A DNA stretch of 64,000 nucleotides. Origin: Gloeophyllum trabeum ATCC 11539. Lineage: Eukaryota > Basidiomycota > Agaricomycetes > Gloeophyllales > Gloeophyllaceae. Shown here piece after piece: positions 1-11,359 of this stretch (position 1 is its first letter; each line of letters begins with the position of its first letter). The stretch is taken from positions 102,067 through 166,066 of the forward strand of contig NW_006920414.1 of assembly GCF_000344685.1 (NCBI RefSeq). The letters are read 5' to 3'. The notes under the pieces are model-generated. The model had not been told where the DNA came from. It did not search any database and was given only the letters and a program-made list of their open reading frames with translations. Made by a program: the position numbers and the translations under genes.

Positions 1-455
1 CCGCCCGCTTCGACACAGTGCTCGTCAATCTGGCGTAGGCACTGGTACGGACATCCGGGGTGCGTCACTTGTTGCAGTTGAGCCTTTCTACTCATACAGC
101 CACAGATTATCGTGTAGCACAAGTGCGTGTCGTATTCGCACTACCCCTTACCACCGTGGCGCGGTTATTTCGAAAGGCCCCTCCAAAGCACTTGGCTTAT
201 GTGGAGTGGTTCTCCCCGTTCGCTTTGGCTCCGGACAGAACGAGTGGTATGTACAAGATAACTAGGTCTATCCGTGATGGCGAGAGACTTGCAAGTATCA
301 TACCGGTCTCGCAGATTTACCGGAGCATACACCTGCTCCCGAAGTTTGGGTCCTCAGTTCCTCGGACTTGGTCAAGTCACACAGTCCTTGATGATGCATC
401 TGCATTTTATGTTAATCCATTCCTAGATCGCCACACTTTTACCATGTTCCTGTAA
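1..455 (+). pseudogene. C-terminal remnant of a Plavaka-like transposase
   Basis: The reading frame from position 3 to 455 ends in a block of about 130 residues (AYVEWFSPF, GMYKITRS, ASIIPVSQIYRSIHL, then an FYVNPF-D-H tail) that resembles the C-terminal part of transposase-like proteins very common in Agaricomycetes, which I associate with Plavaka-type elements. The same frame upstream reads RFDTVLVNLA and then hits a TAG at 36-38, so the copy appears dead or the stop lies in an unrecognised intron. The rest of the element would lie left of the window. Family naming is from memory of the motif, not a search. Confidence 0.45.
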
Positions 456-1048
456 GCTGTATAATAGAGATAATATGAAATGACGCTATTTGACAATGGT
501 ACCTAGACATAATTACAGAAAATCGACGAAAATACTAGCAGATTGTCGCTCGCTTTCTGTGTTATATGGATTATTTATAAACCCTCAAAATTTACATAAA
601 ATTATGACGGGAGGGTTTTCCTGATGATCCCACCAGCACAGCCCAATGGCGTCGGGTTTTCAGCATGTTTCTGATGTTTCAGATTTCTTCAGAGTTCCGG
701 CCTTGAGGTGTGCAAACACTGCAATTTCTTTGATTCTTGCTGTAATTCTTTCGTGAGATCACTCGGCACTCTGAATACCCTTCAACTGGAAAAGTCACTC
801 GCCGTCATGACCACTGGACGAAGTGTTGTGAAAGTGTATTTCTGATTACTCTCTCACATCGCAGCTACTTACATATTCGCGTTTGCCTCCCAAGTCTACG
901 GATGATGTTCGTACTGGACAGTGACTCTGTACACACTGTACGGTCAACGTGTCTGTGAGTAACTCAGTTTAAGATCTCAATCAGAGAGGAGTCCTTCGTA
1001 TAGAAATATATGAAGCAAGAAGCAGCGTAAGTCTAATATACACACACA
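456..1048. other. Intergenic, AT-rich
   Basis: No reading frame with recognisable content on either strand. The base composition is AT-richer than the genes to the right, which fits flanking transposon debris. Confidence 0.5.
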
Positions 1049-2474
1049 CTACAACTGCGCAATTTCCGCATGCAGCACGTCATCCATCTCTCTCCTTTCT
1101 TGACTGCTGCCAGAGGGTATACTTTCGAGATGTTCTGTTGGTGTTATCTCAGCAGCTCGGTAGTCTTCATTATCCTCTTTGTGTTGATCCCTCGCCTCTG
1201 GGTCCTTAGACTTCACCTGTTGCGCCTCTTCGCCTCCAAGGGCATCAACAAAATCACTAATGACCTGAGTCCTCAGCTCAATCTGTATAAGGGTCACAGA
1301 TTTCTCAAAGGGTCCACTCCGGGAACAGAGGATGCGAAGGGCGCGGGAGAAGCTAGGACTGGCAGAATAATATGAGCTACAATAAGACAGAGAGGGATCG
1401 GAAGGGAGTTGAAAGACTCACTCCACGAACAAGACAATGAGAGCGTATGCGCCGGGGACCAGACCGTACAATCCCCCCGATATGACCCAGAGGACAAAAA
1501 TGGCTTCCGATTCTATCCCTCTCGAGCGTATTATGGCGAAGTTTCCGACAGCGGAGATGCAGTTTGAAATGACTACCAAACATATCCATTAGCGGCGCTG
1601 ACTGATCCAACTGTGAACCTACTCAGGACGAGGGGATAGAGTATAATTCTCCATACCACCCTTCTTATGTTCACCCCGTTCACCCTAACATTTTTCGTCA
1701 AGCTCGGAGTTCTTCGGCGGGTCTGGAGCAATAGGTAGACCAGCATGATTGCAGTCGAGATGGTCGCAACAACCATAGATAGTAATAGCCATGCATACCA
1801 CGCCCCGACTAACCAGCGGATACGCAGGCGCGGTTCGGTGATAGCTATCCAGCACATATGAGACTCAGCCCCAGCCCGTCTTGATAACTGGAATAAGTAA
1901 TGATAATTCAGATTACACACAGGGGTCGTGTAATGAAAGCAGACACACATCCTGGAAGTGCGGTGATGACTGCTGCCACTAAGGGGGCAAGGATATAATA
2001 CCGCACGAATCCCTCTGAGGATATTCTGTGCACCAGTACAAGTTGAAGATTTACTGGGATCAGCATCACCACGAAATCGATGAAATTGCCTGCAAGGTGT
2101 GTTGGCCGGAAGCTTCGAAGGACAAAATCTAGGGACGCACTGGCGGCGATAGTAATAACGGTTACGATGTTACACCACTTTGTAGGACCAGTGATGAATG
2201 TCTCAGCACTGCCAAAGGCTTTAGAACGAATAGGTAAGACGCATCATGTCACTCACAGATATGTTGAATTGTAAATCAAGCTCATGCCTTGTACCCAAAG
2301 TAACATCTGTAAGCTTTGTCTTCTCAAGCTAGGCCTCGTCACAGGATTATGCCAAATTGCAGCCGCAGCAGTCAAGACGAGGGTGGCCGCAATAAGCGAG
2401 AAGAAAGTGGGAACCGCACTGACCCATACCGCTATAGTCTGTTGCTCTGCTCCCCAGGCAAACGCTGAATGCAT
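1049..2474 (-). CDS. Seven-transmembrane receptor-like protein (fungal CAR/Git3-type GPCR)
   Basis: Read on the minus strand, exon 1 starts at the ATG at 2474 (MHSAFAWG) and gives TM1 (VSAVPTFFSLIAATLVLTAA) and TM2. After an intron at about 2256-2209, exon 2 gives TM3, the motif VNLQLVLVH and TM4 (YYILAPLVAAVITALPG). Exon 3 has the extracellular MCWIAITEP loop and TM5 (LVGAWYAWLLLSMVV). It then passes a basic third inner loop into TM6 (IILYPLVL), and exon 4 gives TM7 (VLWVISGGLYGLVPGAYALI). The last exon is a Ser/Thr/acidic tail ending at 1049. The order short N terminus, seven helices, Cys-Trp loop and long cytoplasmic tail is that of basidiomycete cAMP-receptor-like/Git3-like receptors, which couple to G proteins at the plasma membrane. 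The longer frame upstream of 2474 lacks an ATG. The ligand is unknown. Confidence 0.65.
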
Positions 2475-3735
2475 GTGTGGGACGAGGACAGATAGAAGTT
2501 TCCCAACGCGAGACAGGGCATAATATAGAGGAACATTTGTCCTGGCAGTGTTGATGGCAACTTGATGCACGATGAATGTCAAGGCGGTAACACAACATAT
2601 CGAAGCTACGGTACCGGTACCGCCCTCCCACTAATAGCCTGACTTTATAAAGGCTTCCTATCCCCGGATTCCTTGCTATGCAACTCAGCGTCCAAGTAGG
2701 CGTTAGTCCTGGAATCGCGTGAGAATTTACGCGGTGTTGACAGAGTCTTGCGTGTTATCCCGAGTTCTCGACATTATTGCACGGTATCTCAATTTCTCTG
2801 GGTGCAAACTGCAGACAACGAGGTTGTTCACACGCTACCACATCAGGTCTTTGTCTTTTCACCATAGCACGCACTCAAACTGCCGTGGGGTGCGATAATA
2901 TGTCTGCGTTCCAAGACTTTGTGAAGTGCTTCACCTATAGAGTAAATCTCGCTAATCAAGATATAAGGTTTGTCAAAGAACTTATTCTCATACGGGCGCT
3001 TCAAACTGACATTTACTGGGTGAACCTTCCGTGTAGCGCTTCCTATCTAGACGCCGAGTCTAATATTTGTCAATATGTATTGCGAACAGCATCTATCCTT
3101 GAGGTAAACGAAGCTGTGTAAAACTTACCTGCACAAAATCAGTTGAACAGAAATGGATAGGCAAGGCAGTTATGTGTAGCAATGTAGAAACGTGGATGCC
3201 GTGATGACGAGCACCCACTGGCCGATTGTATTTCCATCGCCGGTACTGTGTGCAGTTCCCACCAATGAAGCCACAGATACTGCGCATACCCACGAATATT
3301 TTCAGCGCACAAACAGAATATCAGCGTAGCATACCACCTGCCTAAGTGTTTGGCGAGCCCGGGGTCGGTGCCACACCGATAGAAAGCTGTACATGTAGCA
3401 AACAAACCCGGCAAAGGCCGAAGCCCCGACGCGTTGAATCACAAGCTCTGACGGGGTGCAAGCACGAACATTGTCTGAGAACCGGTTTTTGTACCTGCTG
3501 AACGCCTTACCTCCGCTCGTGTTGAATGATGGATAGTCTTCTTGGCGCTAATGTCTCGCACTCTCGCGCCACCTCTCTGGAAGAGGGAAGGACTTGAAAC
3601 CACCTTCCGGATTCAAGCTCCCGGACTTGGACGAGGTTAAGCTCTGCAGTATATTTTACTACCTTCTCGACGCCGAATCGTTATTGAGGTATTTGCACAG
3701 TGCCTGAGCTTGTACGTACCGGGGTGAAAGACAAA
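2475..3735. other. Intergenic, no convincing gene
   Basis: Upstream of the receptor start there is a TATAAA-like motif on the minus strand near 2645, about 170 bp from the chosen ATG. Weak minus-strand frames at 3093-3414 have hydrophobic patches but no recognisable family and do not splice into a clear product. The plus-strand frame 2777-3121 is also featureless. I see nothing else. Confidence 0.4.
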
Positions 3736-5127
3736 ATGAAAGAAGTCGCTGGGCCCGTATGTCATGATCAGCTGGAGGAAATGCCTGAACCTCTCGTATG
3801 GAGCTGGATCTTACTTATTTCAGATTCATGTATTCACATTATGCGCCTGCGCGCGTGCTCGCAGGAATATGTGACGAGGAAACCAAGCATACACCATGGA
3901 CGGGTCCTTGAAGCTTGGGAGAAATCGCCTCACGCGAAAACGTTTGCGGCGGAGTACAACGGTGCCAAATTGATAGCGCACGTTGACATGGCAATTGTTC
4001 TAAGTGCAATGGATATTGAAGCTAATTCACAGAAAGAGTAGTCGCCGTGTCTTTCCGGACTTCATTGGCTCTGACGATTACGCAGACATGTGGAAATCTC
4101 TGCGAGGTACCTACGCAAGAACCCCTGCAGTCTCAATGAGGATATCCGTCGCTAAATTTTCCTTCGAGCACGCGAAGCACTGCACCCAATACTCACCGCT
4201 CTGGGGGGATCGCAATGAATTGAATGACGCAAGCGGACTGTCAAGACTGACATGCGGCAGGTGCGAGGCTGCAACAAATGTGGAGCACGCGATATCCAGA
4301 AACGTTTGTCGAAGTGCGCAGGATGTCAGGACACCTTTTACAGGTATGTCATTTAGCTGAGAAGTGTCATGTAGCTCTGTGATGCAAGGTCATTATTGTC
4401 AGCTCGAAGGAGTGTCAAAAGGCGGACTGGAAGACGCACAAGTGTTTCTGATCTCATTCAAGTTGTTTCATGCGGGACTCAAACGTTTCTAGGGGCTCGT
4501 GCAAGCAAGGTGCCTGTGACCCGTCTCTGATATCCTAATGACTCTTTGTTAGGGATATCGCGCGATCCAAGAAACTCGAAAGCCTCCTAAAAGACCTTGA
4601 CCCAGTGGCCGCCTCTCGGGCCAGTGACTGGGTCAAGTGGCGAGGGATACCTAATATTGACGACCTACTCTGTGCTCCGCGCTGCAGATCTATCAAGACC
4701 CAAGGCGTCACCGTGACGCTCAGGATGGTCCAGTGGATACCGAGTGTCTCGAAAGACCCGCGACGCCGATTCCGGGTCACTCATTGCGGGGTGTTCAAGG
4801 TCGACGACGTACTCCCGGATGTCGAGCGATTGATGGGCTTGGGAAGGGGCGAAGGTAGGGTGTACGTCGACGGGTTGATTTCCGACTCCAGGGCGAGTGA
4901 ATGGCGGGCAGAGAATAAGATACTACCTCTGCTGGACTTGTCGTGGGGGACAGATGTTCCACCGTGACTGACCGCAGGTTTGGGCTTTCACTAGCTGCGG
5001 GAGACATCGTGCTGATTCTCATCCGCAAGATGGGGCCACTGGAGCTACCTTGCAGCGGGCACCATATAATCGATGAACGCCACACACGGAGATTCACCAA
5101 GGCTACTGACATTGCCCAGCGGTGCTG
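3736..5127 (+). pseudogene. MYND zinc-finger protein, broken by frameshifts
   Basis: A MYND finger is split by an intron (4344-4402): CNKCGARDIQKRLSKCAGC starting at 4270, then KECQKADWKTHK after the intron. Downstream come the helical region (LESLLKDLDPVAA, DWVKWRG) and a C-terminal block with VQWIPSVSKDPRRRFRV, LPLLDLSWG and a last segment LSLAAGDIVLILIRKMGPL typical of long fungal MYND proteins. The gene does not read through: the first frame stops at 4039-4041, the next frame (DFIGSDDYADMWKSLRG) must shift again just before the finger near 4250, and a third shift is needed near 4960. The Cys of the usual Tyr-Cys step is also missing at the splice. MYND fingers bind proline-rich partner peptides. 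The start is uncertain. Confidence 0.55.
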
Positions 5128-5450
5128 AGGATATGGAGAACATGTTGCAAAATTACCGACCTACGCGACAGAGGCGCATCATATGGCGATGTAGATGTAC
5201 CTCTCGTCGAGCCGTTTGAAGTCATCAGTGCTCTGCCGTATTCCGAACGATCTGGCGCCTCGTGGCTCGGCGAGGCCGCGGAGTTCCTCGATCATTAGAA
5301 GCCGGAGTAGGTTTTCGGAGAACTTGGATCCGGTTATGAGACTCAGTTTAGCCGCGTCTCCATGACTCAAGACCCTCATGAAAAGCTAGCGAAGCAGGAT
5401 ATCGATGCCCGAGTGGAGCCCACAAGCAGCGCAATCTAGTCTCGCAAGAA
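5128..5450. other. Short intergenic stretch between convergent genes
   Basis: Lies between the 3' ends of the MYND pseudogene and TGS1. No recognisable coding content. Confidence 0.5.
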
Positions 5451-7188
<1,738 letters not shown>

Positions 7189-7574
7189 CGAACAGCACAG
7201 CTGTACGGACTCGGATGCAACGGGGAGTGCTGGCAATAGCAAGGAAGTGAGAGGTTGCGCAAAGGAAGGACAAGGAAGACGCGTGCCGCAGTGCGCGGGG
7301 AGGCCCTCCTTCCACCCTAACCTTAGCTCGTGTTCGGCACCCCAGCCACTCCCAAGAACCAACGGTTTGAACACCACCTTCGCGTTGTACATCGCACCGC
7401 GGTACATCATTCGCTTTATTTTTTCCGACGCCTTTGAATGTAGGATTTTTACAGATACACTCTGGATACAACAGGTGAGATATGCGAGAGGTGGACGAAT
7501 GTACGAGCACAGAGCGCTCAGCACGCTCCTTGAACACATGCTCGAAGGGGCGTGTAAGACAATTCAATGACAAG

Positions 7575-8339
7575 GTGTTTTGATGTATGGAATCACTTAC
7601 TTTCCCTTCGACGTTATTTCTGACATGAGCGAGGGTATTTCGTTTACGGTACTCCAGGTGTATCTCAGCGTCACCCAGATACTAGTAATGCGAGATGGGC
7701 GTGAATAGCAAGTATCGTGGAACCGAGATTAATTACGAGCTCGCACCAAGGGTGATTTTCAAGAGTTAGCAGAATTTGGTATGTTCTACCTGCAGAATGT
7801 CCCATATACAGATTGCGCCAGTCCAGTAGGATGATACTATCCACTTTCCTTCTCGCGAACATGAAATTGCCCATACAGAGTTTCGGTCAGTTCTGAGTGG
7901 TCCCCCAGTTAGCTCTTTGCTTTTCGCATTCCGAATTCAAGCAGTTCCATCAGATGATGCCGAAGCATATTGTGTGCCATCTGGACTGAATGACACACAA
8001 TTGATGTGGGCTTCATGCCCTTGGAAAGGCCCACCAACACCCTCTCCGGTCTCTGCCTTTTAGAGATGCATGGTGAAATCCATGGATCCGGATAAGATCT
8101 ATGACTCATCTGGTGAGAAGCAAACTGTTGGAACTGTGAGCAGCAGGCAGAACAGGGAAGCATAAGATGGGTGGCCATAAGCACACCAGACCCAGACACA
8201 CACAAAAACTGAAGGCAAGGTCAATTGCATGAACTAAGGAACAAAGGAAATACAGTGGCTCAGTATATAGTCAAGCTGTTTGTACCTATTTGTCCCAGTG
8301 GCTCTGCATCCAATACAACCAAAACCTAACAGGAACTGG
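7575..8339. other. Unassigned, possibly decayed coding sequence
   Basis: A minus-strand frame at 7671-7874 (FARRKVDSIILLDWRNL) recalls the propeller part of basidiomycete F-box-like proteins, but it stands alone. The AT-richer stretch 7900-8260 has no recognisable content. Confidence 0.25.
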
Positions 8340-8770
8340 CTTATTATGACCAGTCAGTGGCAGGAAAGCAGGGACACCCATCTCTGCATCCCAGATTTGT
8401 ATATAGTATTCCCGAATGATCCCAAGACAACTCTCCATCTGAGGAGAAGGTCGCACTGTATATTACAGTCTCATTTGTGAGGATACACAGCAGCTCGGAA
8501 TCTCCAGCCACATCAAATATGATCAAGTCGGAACCGCTTGCCAACAGTAGGTTCCTTTCTGGTGATAAATTCATAGCATATGCCTGCACAGTAGTGTGAA
8601 GGATTTTCCTTGCAGCCTGCAGGATATGCAAGAGCACCAGTAATGGAGTCCCAGACTTGCAGTGAGAGGCACTTCAGACATGCATATGTGCAACCATCCA
8701 GAGACAAGCCTCCAGCCCAAATGTTCTCATCATGGTCGTGAGATGGAGGTCTCAGAACTAGCTTTGGCAT
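8340..8770 (-). pseudogene. WD40-repeat protein fragment
   Basis: Three blades can be read on the minus strand in different frames: SLDGCTYACLKC followed by LQVWDSITGAL; then MNLSPERNLLLASGSDLIIF followed by SATFSSDGE; then YIQIWDAEMG and LPLTGH. This is the spacing of WD40 repeats such as those at the C terminus of basidiomycete NACHT/NLR-like proteins. Frame changes and stops between the blades mean it cannot be translated as one protein, and no nucleotide-binding domain is visible upstream. A beta-propeller scaffold would have been the function. Confidence 0.5.
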
Positions 8771-8972
8771 CGGGATACCCTAAGACTCTGCAGCGCGAGG
8801 GACACGAACAGCCTTTACCAGTCACACGGAACTGCTGCGTAGCATTGTGGAGGGAGCGTTTCCAATTACGAGAGTATATTATAGGATAATCTGAAGCTTA
8901 CATCAACGAGAACAGCTTCGAAGCGAATAGGCACTGAGAGTTACTTATCTGCTGTGACGGGGAGACGAGTAA

Positions 8973-9374
8973 TCAGGGAACAATTATGCAGATGCAGCGT
9001 ACGTGGATCTGTATGCCATCAGACGGATCGTTTGGGGGGTTTGCAACGTACTTTGGCAGGATACGGAGACTGGAAATGCACGGCTCTGAAACCTCGGCCA
9101 TCTCGGGGAGAATATGCCGTCCATAGGTATCGAGATACAGAGTTGGGCGGGTGTCAATTTCGCACCACGTTGTCAATCTGCGAAACGAAGAGAGTACTTC
9201 CACGATCACGATATATTTCCCATCATTAAGATATACACCGAGAGCAAACGGCAAAGCGGCACCAGATGCGGGGTAACTCACTGGGAACTGAGAACAGAGG
9301 CCAATAATACTTACCGTGCCCTTTGCAGACTGTCGTCGAACAAGTCATCCTTCACGCCTCCAATATACCTATAA
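8973..9374 (-). pseudogene. Possible upstream part of the same decayed propeller gene
   Basis: The minus-strand frame contains GVYLNDGKYIVIVEVL and a CEIDTRPTLYLD block that looks like real beta-rich coding sequence, but it ends in stops and links to no intact neighbour. It could instead be a separate F-box-like fragment. Confidence 0.25.
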
Positions 9375-9927
9375 TAATGATTGCCTTTAGCTTGGAAGGT
9401 TCACGCGGCACGAACAGAACTACACGCACACACAAGGGTAGCTTCCAATATACCCAACGGGCTAGAATCTTTCTGGGTGACCCAGAGCCGTCAAAAGCTC
9501 GAAGCCCCCTCTCCCAGACGTTGCCACAGCCTAGGGCATAGCGCGTGCGGTTGATAGTAACGTAGCGACGTGTGAACTGCGATGCTTTGCCGCATATGAA
9601 CTCGCCAACAGTGACGACTGGCACTCAAGATCCTATATTGATTCTGGAATCACGACTACGTCTGGCGTCGTTTTCTCCTTGCGTCTTACAACCGTGGCTG
9701 TACACGTTGTTACGTCTTGGACACAAGAAGCTGCAGCCGCACCTGTCAATCAAGCTCCAAAGTGAGCGGAAAGCTTGTTCTCAATTTAGGCGTACCTGAC
9801 AGCGACGTGCTTGCACCGCGAGGTTTGACCAGCGAGGTATGCGCTGTATGACAATTCGTTGTTCAGAGTTCACCACCTGTTGGAAGCATATTCGGAAGGC
9901 CCAGTGCCTGCTCGCTCCCTTGTTATT

Positions 9928-10927
9928 AGAGCGTATTTGCAAGGCCCAAAAGTTTGCGGAGAGGCGCTCCACTTTTCTGAAGGACTCACGGATCAGCGCG
10001 GCACGCTCTCTCAGCGAAGTACGGTTGATTTTCGGTTTTCTCTAAATCGTGTCTAACTACCGCAAAAGTTGTACAAGGCGTATCGTAGGTATCCGTAGAT
10101 GTTTGTTGAACAAAAATGAAGCTGAGTGAGCGAGAAATATGAGTTTTATAGATGACTTCGCGGCACGGGTGGAGCAAGGGCTACCGGTTTAGGTAGGCGA
10201 CCCTCGGCTAAATCCTCTGGATCAGCAGCTCCAAATTTTCGAGGCATGGCCTGACGATTTGATGGAGGTTGACCCCCTCAAAATATTGAGGTGACGGCAC
10301 CTCCGAATATTGAGGTGCATCTAAAAATAGAAACGAGGGTTGGGCCACGCGAAAAGACAGGCCCGCGCACAGAGTCGAACTTGGACATCGGGGAAAAGGA
10401 TTACATAATACTACAGTGGGCGTACTAGACCGCTAGGCCATAAGGCAGTGGAAAGATAACAAAATACATCAACTATGTAGTTCTGGGAAACAAGCGCGCC
10501 CTAGGGTTCGGGTTACATCAGATGACATAACATTTGATGGACATCATGGACTCGTGATCGGGGAAGACCGCGGCCGATCACATCAAATGTTATGTCATCT
10601 GATGTAACCCGAACCCTAGGGCGCGCTTGTTTCCCAGAACTACATAGTTGATGTATTTTGTTATCTTTCCACTGCCTTATGGCCTAGCGGTCTAGTACGC
10701 TCACTGTAGTATCATGTAATCCTTTTCCCCGATGTCCAGAGTTCGACTCTGTGCGCGGGCCTGTCTTTTCGCGTGGCCCAACCCTCGTTTCTATTTTTAG
10801 ATGCACCTCAATATTCGGAGGTGCCGTCACCTCAATATTTTGAGGGGGTCAACCTCCATCAAATCGTCAGGCCATGCCTCGAAATTTTGGATCAAAGGTC
10901 GTACTTTGGGCCTTGCAAATACGCTCT
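9928..10927. mobile_element. MITE-like inverted-repeat element, copy 2, carrying a nested palindrome
   Basis: The element starts AGAGCGTATTTGCAAGGCCC and ends with the near-perfect inverse GGGCCTTGCAAATACGCTCT, with ATT on both outer sides (9925-9927 and 10928-10930). Its first 280 bp align with copy 1. Between the shared left part and the right terminus lies about 700 bp absent from copy 1, almost all of it one large palindrome. No transposase frame is present, so the element would depend on a source elsewhere. Confidence 0.7.
10230..10891. repeat. Large palindrome with divergent tRNA-like promoter boxes
   Basis: Arms of about 310 bp (10230-10539 and 10581-10891) are nearly identical in inverse orientation around a 41-bp centre that itself holds the short stem GTGATCGG/CCGATCAC. 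Each arm has a Pol III-type A box (TGGCCTAGCGG at 10680-10690; inverse at 10430-10440) and a B box (AGTTCGACTCT at 10740-10750; inverse at 10371-10381), both reading outward. The arms differ by a few substitutions and small indels. The 5' and 3' ends of the tRNA-like part do not pair as an acceptor stem, so this resembles a tRNA-derived SINE head rather than a working tRNA. Confidence 0.75.
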
Positions 10928-11359
10928 ATTGCCCTCCGTAAGTTCTGGACGCCGAGATACACGTGTAACCGATCCACACACAGGCACACCGGCTGTTGAC
11001 GTCAGCCACCGCTCGGATTCGAGTCCGAAGGGCTGCCACATTTCGCGTCGACAGACGAGAGAATACATGACAAAAGGTGGTTTATTACGGGGGAGCGGTT
11101 GAGCTGCTCATTTTATATGTATAGAGAGCATTATGGGAGCCAACCGGATAGCTTGTTTATCGCGCCGGACGTGTATAATCCCTGATGCCGGCGTGAGAAC
11201 GGGCGGTATCGGCGAATCATCGGAGTTACTTCATTGGGCCCGCTGAACCATTTGCGTTCCCATCCACACGACCAACGAAGGACATGACAAGAAACAGGTG
11301 GCAAAACTGACTATCCGACCACTGCACTTCGACCACTCACTGGTCGCCGCCCCCAGTGC
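10928..11359. other. Intergenic, upstream region of the Zn2Cys6 gene
   Basis: No recognisable gene. It presumably contains the promoter of the regulator starting at 11360. Confidence 0.5.

Noticed and set aside
2475..2631. Receptor start upstream of 2474
   Set aside because: The extended frame has no ATG before an in-frame stop; the ATG at 2474 gives the short N terminus usual in this receptor type.
3093..3414. Second seven-helix gene upstream of the receptor
   Set aside because: Hydrophobic patches exist in several frames but no start, splice pattern or family motif could be put together.
10230..10891. Palindrome as a pair of working tRNA genes
   Set aside because: A and B boxes are present, but no acceptor stem pairs and the T stem is imperfect, so a tRNA-derived repeat is the better reading.
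10230..10891. Palindrome as CRISPR or replication origin
   Set aside because: There are no regularly spaced repeats, and nothing ties it to an origin; a fungal nuclear context makes CRISPR inapplicable.
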